Below are positions 17,773 through 26,517 of a stretch of DNA of 64,000 bases, one piece after another. Under the pieces are notes generated by a model. The model was not told the origin of the DNA and did not search any database. It saw only the letters and a program-made list of their open reading frames with translations. Each line of letters opens with the position of its first letter. Positions within the stretch are counted from its first letter, which is position 1. The position numbers and the translations under genes are program-made. Source of the stretch: Bacteroidota bacterium (GTDB lineage: Bacteria > Bacteroidota > Bacteroidia > Bacteroidales > Prolixibacteraceae); NCBI GenBank assembly GCA_023412195.1, contig JAEYNZ010000070.1:1-64000 (forward strand). Reading direction: 5' to 3'.

Positions 17773-17808
17773 AAAAAGGCTGTCCGCAGAGTTTTGGACA
17801 GCCTTTTT
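17773..17808. terminator. Bidirectional intrinsic terminator
   Basis: Perfect 13-bp stem AAAAAGGCTGTCC / GGACAGCCTTTTT with a 10-nt loop between two convergent genes. A-tract on one side and T-tract on the other allow use from both strands. Confidence 0.85.
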
Positions 17809-17814
17809 GATTCA

Positions 17815-20800
17815 TTACTTCACAATGAATTTCTTAACCTGCTGACTTTGCTGGTTAACCGATCTCAGATAGTACATTCCCGGCGTTAATCTGTCGAAAT
17901 TAATCCTTGTTAAGATAGCTTCGATTTTCTGGCTAACCACGGTTCTCCCGTTGCCATCTATAATTTCCACACGGGTTTCTAATTCAGGCATGGATGAATA
18001 TTCCACGTTTATATAGGTTTCAGCAGGATTGGGATAAATTAGTAAATCTAAACTTTCACCTAACCCATAATCCACTTCTGAATCCTGCGCTCCCACAGCG
18101 TTTGTGTTAGCGCTCTTTCCTGTCATACTTTGAGAGGATGACTTCTTTACGGTGAGATTTGTTGTAATTATAATCTCACAGCCGGTTTCCGAAGTTTCTG
18201 ACCTGGTGTAAACACCTGACTTGATCCACCCCTTATATATTTCTCCTTCATTTATAGTCACATCCTCTGTGATATATTCTGTTGGATTCACAGTAAGGTA
18301 AGTAGTAATTACCTTTTCTACTTTTTTAGTTTCTTCTGAGATTTCTGTAAACATGAAATCATCAAAATATACAGTTTGGCCCGCAGGAAGAACATTGCCC
18401 AGGTAAATCCTGAAGGATCCGTCAGTTGCTGTATGACTTGCTTTAAACTTCAGAGTGTATTGTTTCCATTCAGTTGTAATAACCGGTTTTATATCGAAAG
18501 AACCAAACTGAGTCCAGGGAGATGTCCCCTTATGAATGTGCATCCTACCCATTGTAAAACCAACAGTAGCCTTTGCATAAAATGTCAACTGGTATACCTT
18601 CCCTGCTGTAAGAGCTATTTTACTACTGTTCATAAATTGCAGGCTGGAGGCATCTGAACCATTCGCAGTAACTTTTCCTTCAAGACTCGAGGGAGATGTT
18701 GCTACATCCCGTGAATTTGACGACAGAGTCATACTGTATCCTGATGCTCCCCATGCACTCCAGTTGGTTGTACCATTATTGAAATCACCATTACCTAACA
18801 GGTTGCTGCCAGAATTCTTAACCGATTGTTCTTCTGTAACAGTACGTGTGTAAGTACCGCCTTTAGTCCAGCCAAGATACTCTTCTCCTTCACAGATGGA
18901 AACCTCTTCAGTAAGCCCTTCTATATCGGGAGATACTTGTACCTGTACAGTCAGATTGGTTGTAACTATACTGTCGCAGCCGTTTGAAGATTCAAGTGTT
19001 CTCTTGTACTGCCCTGATTCGGACCATCCCATGTATTTTTCACCTTCATTTATTACCACATTTTCTGTGGTGGAGATTTTTGGATTAACTGTAAGGTATG
19101 TAGTAATTACCTTTGAGGTTGGCTCATCTTCTGTTAATTCAGCCAGTACAAAGTCATCAAAATAAACTGACTGACCTGCCGGAAGAACATTACCCAGATA
19201 TATCCTGAAGGATCCGTCAGAGGCTGTATGACTCGCTGTAAATTTCAGGCTGTACTGTTTCCATGCCGTTGTGATAACTGGTTTAACATCGAAAGTACCA
19301 TAATTTGTCCACGGAGAACTTCCCTTGTGAATATGCATTCTTGCCATTGTAAACCCAACGGTTGCCTTTGCCGAGAATGTCATCTCATAAACTTTTCCTG
19401 CTTCAAGTGCTATCTTTCCCCCACTTATAAGTTGCAGGCTGGAAGCATCTTTTCCATTTGCACTTACTTTAGCCTGAAGGCTGCCATATGATGATACAAA
19501 ATCTTTTGTATTGGCAATAAGTGACATTCCGTAGCCTGATGCCCCCCACGCACTCCAGCTGGCAGTGCCGGCTGTAAAGTTCCCATTTGGAATTTGATTG
19601 CTCCCTGATGTATTAACTGTTTGTCCTTCACTAACAGTGCGCTCATAAGTGCCGGTTTTTGTCCAGCCATTATATTGTTCACCTTCACAGATGGTGATGT
19701 ACTCAACATTAGTGTTCTTGCTTTCTTCCAAAGTGATTTTCACTGTAGCTTTGGCAGAAACTGAAATATTACCTGCGGCATCTTTAGTCCATGCATACAG
19801 CGTTTTTGTTCCTTCACCCGAGAAAGTGTATCGGGTTGGAGCTGCCGACAGCCACCCTGCATCGTTAGCTGATGGTGCCGTGGATGTTTCTGCAATTTTA
19901 TAGCCTGTGACTGCAGTATTATCAGTAGCACTTATTGTTACAGGCACTGAAAGTGCAGCGGAAGTAGAAGGAACTGTGAAAACTGATATGGCTGGTGCTG
20001 TAACATCTGCTACCGGAGTCTGTTGATTTGCCCTGATGCTGATTGTTACATCCGCATAGGCCGACAATGGGTTTGATGCATTATCTGTAACCTTAACAAC
20101 AAGAGCAACAGTTTTTGAAACATCATTACTGATGGATTTTTTTGCATAAAGCTTGCCTGATGTGGAACTGATAGTAAATAATCCTTCGCTATTACCCGAA
20201 ACAATCTCATAGGTTAATTCCTGATTTGCATCGGGGTCTGATGCAACTACCTGTCCGATCATCTCATTTACTGCCATGTTTGCAGTAATATCAAAATACT
20301 GGTCTATAATTACAGGACTTTGATTCTGAGCAACGGTCTGCGATGATGTTTCAACCAAAATTCTTGATGTAAAAGGCTTCAGCACAAAAGATCCTGTTAC
20401 CTGCTTTCCATCGATATCCTTACATACCTTTGTCCCCAGGTTGATGGTTTTATCCGCTTTGGTATCATTGTAATAAAGTTTTTCCTTTTCACCGGATGCC
20501 AGTTTAGTGCCATTAAACTTTGAATTTCTGTCAAATCCCGTTTTCGATTTCCAGTCTGCAAAGCTCATATAAGAATCGCCCCTGAACACCCCGTTTGACT
20601 CATAGGGATTCCTGTAGGTATTGTTATCAATTTCTGCATTTGGACTGGAAACCCTGATATGTAACTGACGCGGTTCATAACTATCCTTACAACCGTTTGC
20701 AGTTGAATAAATGATATTGTTGTTGATTTTTGTCCTTGTTGAACCACTCTGATTCAATACCTGGATACCATATCTTGAATCGAGAACAGTGTTGTACCTG

Positions 20801-22335
20801 ATGATGTTTCCATCCACCTTGTGCAGCTTGATCCCTGCATCAGTCGATTTATAAACTGTATTATATTCAACAGTAACCCCTGCAGCACTTTCATCAATAT
20901 AAATTCCATCGCTAAAGTGCCTGTATGATATGCCGGCATTACTACCTAAGGTATTCAGTACGATGTTGTACCTTACAACCGAACCGGTTGTTGGTTTGGC
21001 ATATGATGGCTGTGTTGTATAAATGCCACCACCATCGCTTTTAATCAGGTTTGTGTTCTCAATAAAATTGTATTCAATTTTGTTATTCCCATCTGCAAAG
21101 AAAATCCCATTGTAACCTACGTTCCGAATCCTGTTATGCCGTATTACTGTACCTTCTCCAACTGCATAAACAGCAGTACCGTAATAGTATGTTCCATTGC
21201 CTGACAGGCCTATGTTTTCGAATAAAGCTATATCAGAAAATTCGCTGTCGGTAATGGATATGCCGGGCATCCTGATGTGTGTTCCCTGGTGGTTGGCACC
21301 AACGACTTTTGAATTTGATATAACATAATTACCCTTTGCAGAAGTAGTATTATATACACCAAATTTGTCAGGGTTAAACATATTTACATTGTCAATGGTA
21401 ATATGAGTCTGACTATCTGTATATATGGAAGAATGTGCCTGATGTGAAAATTCAATCTGCTCCACCTTTATATGATTATAATCACTGTAAAGACCATAAT
21501 CATAAGCAGATCCCCTTACAGTATAATTTGCAGGTGAATCTCCTTTAGGGGTCCACAGATATACAGTTTTTGTGGAACTGTCGTAGAACCACTCACCTGC
21601 CTGGTCGAGGAATGCCAGTTTATTCATCAGAATAAAACCTTCATTGGCGTCCAGACCAGAATGAGGTGCTGAATCAAGTGTTAAAGTCTTGGAACTCTGA
21701 CCTGAAACTGTACGTACTTCAGTATGATATACTCCAGTACGGGAAAACCAAACCGCACCTTTATAGTTTATTGATGAATTTAATGCACTTGATGTAAAAG
21801 ATGCACTGCCGCTTTTTGAATCAATATTGGCATAACCTGAGTTTGGCCAGCGTGCGGGCCTGATCCTTGCCTCATTAACAAATAACTGGTTTATGTTTTT
21901 ACTGAAACTTGCTTTATATATATTACCTGAATGCTGTGTCCAGCCTGTAATTTTCTCTGAACCATATATTCTTGGTTTTGCTCCTGTACCATATGCTCCA
22001 TAGGTTATCGGACTTCCCGAAGCACCACCTTGTTTTACTGTAATTGATCCACTCCACTCTTCCCCTCTTTTAAACAATATCTGGTCTCCGGGTTTAAATG
22101 AAAAACCATTTACCTTTGATAAGGATCTCCATGGCTTATCTGTACTTGTTCCCGAATTTGAATCACTTCCCGATGTACTTACATAATAAACTGTTGCGTT
22201 TACTGTAAATGAAAGAAATATAAAAAATACAAAGGATAATAAAATTCTGCTGCTGTGATTTCCAATTTTTAGGGTGTTAAACCTTCCTCTTCTTTCAGAA
22301 GCAGAGCTTCTCTTCTTCTCTGTAAATGTAAACAT
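17815..22335 (-). CDS. T9SS-secreted parallel beta-helix multidomain exoprotein
   Basis: 1506 residues. A long n-region and hydrophobic helix (31-46) form the signal peptide. Residues ~48-650 are a right-handed parallel beta-helix opening with YYVSTSGSDSNSGTS and containing many short 'YNTVYKS/NNIIY' rungs, the fold of polysaccharide lyases and related enzymes. Then a cadherin-like domain (~670-765), an Ig-like domain (~775-870), two tandem ~265-residue modules from ~882 (each a CEGE-x-Y-x-GWT strand pair with an inserted jelly-roll, CBM4/9-like domain, SAWGASGY...FDDF) and a T9SS type A sorting domain from ~1430 (IYPNPAETYINV...KKFIVK). Predicted to be surface-attached or secreted and to act on a polysaccharide; catalytic residues not assignable. 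Paralogue encoded at 22740. Confidence 0.88.
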   Translation of the reverse strand: MFTFTEKKRSSASERRGRFNTLKIGNHSSRILLSFVFFIFLSFTVNATVYYVSTSGSDSNSGTSTDKPWRSLSKVNGFSFKPGDQILFKRGEEWSGSITVKQGGASGSPITYGAYGTGAKPRIYGSEKITGWTQHSGNIYKASFSKNINQLFVNEARIRPARWPNSGYANIDSKSGSASFTSSALNSSINYKGAVWFSRTGVYHTEVRTVSGQSSKTLTLDSAPHSGLDANEGFILMNKLAFLDQAGEWFYDSSTKTVYLWTPKGDSPANYTVRGSAYDYGLYSDYNHIKVEQIEFSHQAHSSIYTDSQTHITIDNVNMFNPDKFGVYNTTSAKGNYVISNSKVVGANHQGTHIRMPGISITDSEFSDIALFENIGLSGNGTYYYGTAVYAVGEGTVIRHNRIRNVGYNGIFFADGNNKIEYNFIENTNLIKSDGGGIYTTQPSYAKPTTGSVVRYNIVLNTLGSNAGISYRHFSDGIYIDESAAGVTVEYNTVYKSTDAGIKLHKVDGNIIRYNTVLDSRYGIQVLNQSGSTRTKINNNIIYSTANGCKDSYEPRQLHIRVSSPNAEIDNNTYRNPYESNGVFRGDSYMSFADWKSKTGFDRNSKFNGTKLASGEKEKLYYNDTKADKTINLGTKVCKDIDGKQVTGSFVLKPFTSRILVETSSQTVAQNQSPVIIDQYFDITANMAVNEMIGQVVASDPDANQELTYEIVSGNSEGLFTISSTSGKLYAKKSISNDVSKTVALVVKVTDNASNPLSAYADVTISIRANQQTPVADVTAPAISVFTVPSTSAALSVPVTISATDNTAVTGYKIAETSTAPSANDAGWLSAAPTRYTFSGEGTKTLYAWTKDAAGNISVSAKATVKITLEESKNTNVEYITICEGEQYNGWTKTGTYERTVSEGQTVNTSGSNQIPNGNFTAGTASWSAWGASGYGMSLIANTKDFVSSYGSLQAKVSANGKDASSLQLISGGKIALEAGKVYEMTFSAKATVGFTMARMHIHKGSSPWTNYGTFDVKPVITTAWKQYSLKFTASHTASDGSFRIYLGNVLPAGQSVYFDDFVLAELTEDEPTSKVITTYLTVNPKISTTENVVINEGEKYMGWSESGQYKRTLESSNGCDSIVTTNLTVQVQVSPDIEGLTEEVSICEGEEYLGWTKGGTYTRTVTEEQSVKNSGSNLLGNGDFNNGTTNWSAWGASGYSMTLSSNSRDVATSPSSLEGKVTANGSDASSLQFMNSSKIALTAGKVYQLTFYAKATVGFTMGRMHIHKGTSPWTQFGSFDIKPVITTEWKQYTLKFKASHTATDGSFRIYLGNVLPAGQTVYFDDFMFTEISEETKKVEKVITTYLTVNPTEYITEDVTINEGEIYKGWIKSGVYTRSETSETGCEIIITTNLTVKKSSSQSMTGKSANTNAVGAQDSEVDYGLGESLDLLIYPNPAETYINVEYSSMPELETRVEIIDGNGRTVVSQKIEAILTRINFDRLTPGMYYLRSVNQQSQQVKKFIVK
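18290..19700 (-). repeat. Tandem internal duplication of the CBM-bearing module
   Basis: Two copies offset by about 795 bp (for example 'tgaaggatccgtcag' at 18411 and 19206) inside the 1506-residue protein gene. The copies remain close at the DNA level with mostly synonymous-looking differences, so the duplication is relatively recent. Confidence 0.8.
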
Positions 22336-22739
22336 GATCTCTAGATTTAATTTAACCGTTCAAACTATCTGTGGGCAAATATAAATTTCAATCATGCTGT
22401 AGCTTAAAGACCGATTGCTGATTGTGTAGGGTATAAACTACTGATTATACTTTCAGTCTTTCACCTTTTTGGGACATTATTCTGATTTTGGGAAGAAGAA
22501 GATTCATTGATTTAAAAGAGTTTATCCTTACAGCACTACGTCATCTTATTTCATAATATAAGAAAATAGCAGCACCAGTAATGGATGCATAATTCATACG
22601 AATTGATTATTGGAATCAGGAAAAAGCAGTATCTGTTTCCCATTTGCTGATAGGTATAATAAACACCTTTCTGTCTGATATTAACTGACAGGATAATAAG
22701 TGATTCAATTATGTAAATGAGGAGGGGATGTTCGTTCTC
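22336..22739. other. Intergenic region between the two beta-helix genes
   Basis: 404 bp. Apart from the minus-strand -7 box at 22376-22383 I see no gene, hairpin terminator or repeat in it. Confidence 0.6.
22376..22383 (-). promoter_or_regulatory. -7 box TATATTTG of the large beta-helix gene
   Basis: Reads TATATTTG on the minus strand, 40 nt before the ATG at 22335. Confidence 0.45.
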
Positions 22740-24698
22740 TCAAATTTCAGGATTATTCCCTGTTACGATTACAGAAGTGAATGGCTGAAGGGTAATACTT
22801 CCTGAAATAATGTTGCCATTTATGTCCTTGCATGCTTTGGTTCCAAGCTGAATGGTTTTCACTTCTTTAGTATCATTATATATCAGATGTTCCCTTTCAC
22901 CCGGAGCCAGTTTATTGCCTACGTATACAGAGTTCTTGTCAAATCCGGTTGCTGACTTCCACTCCGAAAAACTGCAGTACTTGTCTCCCCTGAATATTCC
23001 CTTACTTTCATACGGATTCCGGTAGATGTTGTTTTCGAGAATTGCATTTGCGGAAGAAGTTCTTACCAGCAGCTGCCTTGGTTCGTACTTGTCGACACAG
23101 CCATTTGAGGTGGAATACATGATATTGTTTGTTATTTGTGTAGGAGTATTACCGCTTGAATGTAATATTTGTATGGCATACCTGGCATCCAGTATTGTGT
23201 TGTTCCGAATCAGACCGGCATCTACTTTATGTAGTTTAATCCCCGCATCCGATGATTTGTATACTGTATTATATTCAACGGTCACGCCATGGGCGCTTTC
23301 ATCGATATAGATTCCGTTGCTGAAATGCCTGTACTTTATTCCGGCAGAACTACCCACAGTATTCCTGACAATGTTGTATCGTACAACTGAACCTGTGGTT
23401 GGCTCAGAATTTGGCGGCTGGGTAGTATAAATACCTCCCCCGTCACCCTTCAACAGATTTGTCTGATCTATGTAATTATATTCAACAATATTGTTTCCGC
23501 TGGCAAAGAAGATCCCGTTATAACCCACCTTGCTGATCCGGTTATATCTGATCTGACTGCCTGTTCCCACTGCATATAATGCCGTGCCATAATAATATTC
23601 ACCATTACCTGAAAGACCCATATTTTCGAAAAGGGCAATTTCTGAAATCTCACAATCAGTAACAGTAATTCCTGGCATGCGTATGTGAATACCCTGGTGA
23701 TTTGCTCCCTTCACGGTTGAATTTTTAACAATATATTGTCCTTTATCAGTAGTAGTATTGTAAACTCCAAACTTTTCGGGGTAAATCATATCAACCTTAT
23801 CAATAACAATAAATCTCTTCCCGTTCGTATATACCGATGTATGGGCATGGTGCAGAAATTCAAGCTCCTGAACCTGTATGTGATCATGAATGCTGTAAAG
23901 TCCGTAATCAAAAATGGAACCTCTTACTTCGTAATCTGATGGTGAATCACCTTTAGGTGTCCACAGATAAACGGTCTGGGAGGAACTGTCGTAGTACCAT
24001 TCTCCGGGCTGATCGAGAAACTCGAGCTTTCCCATCAGAATAAAACCTTCATCCACATCCAGGTTATCCTTAACAGGAGAATCGAGTGTAATGATACCAC
24101 CCTTCCCGGAAACCACTTTTCGGGTTTCAGTATGGTAAACACCTGTTCTGCCAAACCATTGGGCGCCCGTATAATCAACCGACTTGTTCAATGAACTTGA
24201 GCCCAAAGTTACATCCCCATTTTTCCTTTCGATATTTGCATAACCCTTATTGGGCCACCGGGCAGGCCTGATCCTGTTCCCGTCGATGAAGAGCTGGCTG
24301 ATGCCGTTGCTGACTCTGGCCTTGTATATATTACCATCATGCTTTTCCCATCCTTCAATTTTAGCCGAACCGTAAATCCTGGGTTTAGGTCCTTTACCAT
24401 ATGCACCAAAAATAAGAGGCTTACCTTCCATACCCCATATGTTTACAGAAATTGACCCCTCCCAGGAATCTCCCCGGTTAAACAGTATCTGGTCACCCGG
24501 TTTCGGGACAAAGCTGTTGACCTTTTCAAGTGTCTTCCAGGCCAGTCCAGGAGAGGTACCAGGATTGCTGTCGTTACCCGAAGCACTGATATAATACATT
24601 GCAGCCTCAGCCCTTATTGCAAATAAAAGCAGCATGGCTATAAATGCTGTTCCTGCAATATATGCTGATAAAATATTCCCTCTGACTGATTTTTTCAT
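22740..24698 (-). CDS. Parallel beta-helix exoprotein, paralogue without sorting domain
   Basis: 652 residues with a signal peptide (hydrophobic AYIAGTAFIAMLLLFAI, cleavage near AEA-A). The mature protein matches the first ~650 residues of the 1506-residue neighbour nearly motif for motif: YYISASGNDSNPGTS, RPARWPN, WYYDSSSQTVYLWTPKGDSP, GVTVEYNTVYKSSDAGIKLHKVD-type rungs and the end QPFTSVIV. It stops where the neighbour continues into cadherin, Ig, CBM and T9SS domains, so it has no visible T9SS signal and is probably periplasmic or released by another route. The two genes are head-to-tail on the same strand with 404 bp and separate promoters. Likely carbohydrate-active; exact activity unknown. 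Confidence 0.87.
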   Translation of the reverse strand: MKKSVRGNILSAYIAGTAFIAMLLLFAIRAEAAMYYISASGNDSNPGTSPGLAWKTLEKVNSFVPKPGDQILFNRGDSWEGSISVNIWGMEGKPLIFGAYGKGPKPRIYGSAKIEGWEKHDGNIYKARVSNGISQLFIDGNRIRPARWPNKGYANIERKNGDVTLGSSSLNKSVDYTGAQWFGRTGVYHTETRKVVSGKGGIITLDSPVKDNLDVDEGFILMGKLEFLDQPGEWYYDSSSQTVYLWTPKGDSPSDYEVRGSIFDYGLYSIHDHIQVQELEFLHHAHTSVYTNGKRFIVIDKVDMIYPEKFGVYNTTTDKGQYIVKNSTVKGANHQGIHIRMPGITVTDCEISEIALFENMGLSGNGEYYYGTALYAVGTGSQIRYNRISKVGYNGIFFASGNNIVEYNYIDQTNLLKGDGGGIYTTQPPNSEPTTGSVVRYNIVRNTVGSSAGIKYRHFSNGIYIDESAHGVTVEYNTVYKSSDAGIKLHKVDAGLIRNNTILDARYAIQILHSSGNTPTQITNNIMYSTSNGCVDKYEPRQLLVRTSSANAILENNIYRNPYESKGIFRGDKYCSFSEWKSATGFDKNSVYVGNKLAPGEREHLIYNDTKEVKTIQLGTKACKDINGNIISGSITLQPFTSVIVTGNNPEI

Positions 24699-24732
24699 TA
24701 TATGCTGAAATGATTATTCCCCAATCACATAA

Positions 24733-24740
24733 CAAATGTA
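24733..24740 (-). promoter_or_regulatory. -7 box TACATTTG of the short beta-helix gene
   Basis: TAnnTTTG on the minus strand, 34 nt before the ATG at 24698. Confidence 0.45.
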
Positions 24741-24913
24741 CACAGGAGTTGTTTGACATCATAACCTGAGGCAATGTTTCATATCCTTTGTTTAACCCCG
24801 AATCTGCCACTGTGAACATTCAACCATTTCGGTTTCAAAAGGGTGCAATATTAAAAAATGAAGAATTTAATCTTCATTAACAGATAGGATTAACCCACAC
24901 ACCATCAAAATAG

Positions 24914-24921
24914 TAAATTTG
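24914..24921 (+). promoter_or_regulatory. fba -7 box TAAATTTG
   Basis: TAnnTTTG 49 nt before the aldolase ATG. Confidence 0.5.
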
Positions 24922-24970
24922 CATTCTTACAGTAAAAGTAGGTCAAATCAAATAAATAATAAGTTGAATT

Positions 24971-26050
24971 ATGGAAAGAATAGCAGATGTTGTTAAGCCG
25001 GGTGTAGTAACAGGTACCGACTTGCAATATATTTTTAAAGTTGCTCAGAAGAATAAATTCGCACTTCCTGCAGTGAATGTTGTGGGATCATCTTCTGTAA
25101 ATGCCGTAATGGAAGCAGCCAAGGCTGCAAATGCGCCGGTTATGATCCAGTTTTCAAACGGAGGCGCTGCCTTCAACGCGGGAAAAGGACTTAAACTCGA
25201 AGGCCATAAGGCCGCCGTTTTGGGCGCCATTGCAGGTGCAAAACATATACACACGCTGGCCGAAGCATACGGTGTCCGTGTTGTATTGCATACCGACCAT
25301 GCAGCAAAAAAACTCCTTCCATGGATCGACGGACTGCTCGATGCAGGTGAAAAACATTACGAAGAAACAGGAAAACCCCTTTTCAGCTCTCATATGCTCG
25401 ACCTTTCAGAAGAACCGCTGAAAGAAAACATCGAGATCTGCAAGAAGTACCTTGAAAGAATGAGCAAGATTGGTATGACGCTTGAAATCGAACTTGGTAT
25501 AACTGGTGGTGAAGAAGACGGTGTTGACAATACAGATGTCGACAGCTCAAAATTATATACACAGCCCGAAGAAGTTTGCTATGCCTATGAAGAACTCAGC
25601 AAGGTGAGCCCTAATTTCACCATTGCTGCATCATTCGGTAACGTTCATGGCGTATATAAGCCAGGCAATGTAAAACTGCAGCCTGTTATCCTGAAAAAAT
25701 CACAGGAGTATATCCGTGAAAAACTTGGTATTGAAGATGAAACCCCTGTGAATTTTGTTTTCCATGGCGGATCAGGTTCATCACACGAAGAAATCCGTGA
25801 AGCTATTGGGTATGGTGTTGTAAAAATGAACATCGATACTGATACACAATGGGCATACTGGGATGGCATCAGGAAATACGAAGCACAGAAGCACGACTAC
25901 CTGCAGGGCCAGATCGGCAATCCCGAGGGTGATGACAAACCCAATAAAAAATATTACGACCCGCGTGTCTGGGTGCGTTCCGCAGAAGAAGCAATGATTG
26001 CACGCCTGCAGACTGCATTCGAAGATTTAAATGCACTGAACAGCATTTAA
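24971..26050 (+). CDS. fbaA: Class II fructose-bisphosphate aldolase
   Basis: Zinc-dependent aldolase that cleaves fructose-1,6-bisphosphate to dihydroxyacetone phosphate and glyceraldehyde-3-phosphate (and the reverse) in glycolysis and gluconeogenesis. 359 residues, class IIA length. Zinc and catalytic motifs are visible: VVLHTDHAAKK (His and Asp), LEIELGITGGEEDGVDN (Glu ligand and loop), FGNVHGVY and FHGGSGS. Stand-alone gene with its own -7 box and terminator. Confidence 0.97.
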   Translation: MERIADVVKPGVVTGTDLQYIFKVAQKNKFALPAVNVVGSSSVNAVMEAAKAANAPVMIQFSNGGAAFNAGKGLKLEGHKAAVLGAIAGAKHIHTLAEAYGVRVVLHTDHAAKKLLPWIDGLLDAGEKHYEETGKPLFSSHMLDLSEEPLKENIEICKKYLERMSKIGMTLEIELGITGGEEDGVDNTDVDSSKLYTQPEEVCYAYEELSKVSPNFTIAASFGNVHGVYKPGNVKLQPVILKKSQEYIREKLGIEDETPVNFVFHGGSGSSHEEIREAIGYGVVKMNIDTDTQWAYWDGIRKYEAQKHDYLQGQIGNPEGDDKPNKKYYDPRVWVRSAEEAMIARLQTAFEDLNALNSI

Positions 26051-26070
26051 TAGTTACTCATGATATAAGT

Positions 26071-26106
26071 GAAAACGCTTTCCTGAAAAGGGAGGCGTTT
26101 TTTTTA
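26071..26106 (+). terminator. fbaA intrinsic terminator
   Basis: AAAACGC-TTTCC / GGGA-GGCGTTTT hairpin followed by eight or more T, 20 bp past the stop. Confidence 0.85.
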
Positions 26107-26145
26107 TTTGAAAAGACAACTGAACTTAATTCCGGTATTTTATTT

Positions 26146-26498
26146 TGCCACAAAGACTCCAGGACATGAAGAATTCACAAAGAATACATAGAGCATAGGG
26201 CACTGAGCACAGGGCAGAGGGCGAAGAGTTAAGAGTGCAAACGGCATAAGGCTGCAGGAGGCGAAACAGCCATGCGAAGAGCAGAGGGCACAGACCAGAG
26301 AGCACAGGGCTAAGAGCCAGGAGCGCAACCGGCATAGGGCTGTAGGAGGCGTAGCAGCCATGAAATTGGGCTTCTGTCCCTAAAGTCCTTAAAGCCCCTA
26401 AGGTCCTGGAGCAGAGGGCATAGCGCAAAGGGCACAGGGTCTTTAGTTCATTATGAAAAAGCTTAGTGATCCCTTTGTGCCTTTGGGTCTTTGTGGCA
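26146..26498. mobile_element. MITE-like element with 12-bp terminal inverted repeats
   Basis: 353 bp bounded by TGCCACAAAGAC (26146-26157) and its exact reverse complement GTCTTTGTGGCA (26487-26498). Inside are iterated 'gcagagggcacaggg' blocks, two copies of 'aggaggcg.a.cagccatg', and 'taaagtccttaaagcccctaaggtcct', the same blocks found after serA at 1477-1614. It codes for nothing. Mobility is inferred from the ends and the second copy; no target-site duplication was established. Confidence 0.5.
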
Positions 26499-26517
26499 CT
26501 TCTTAAATTTCAGCTCT

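Larger units (their letters stand above)
26051..26517. other. Intergenic region with terminator and repeat element
   Basis: 467 bp holding the fbaA terminator (26071-26106) and the bounded repeat element 26146-26498. No coding sequence is supportable: the open frames here translate purine-rich repeats. Confidence 0.7.
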
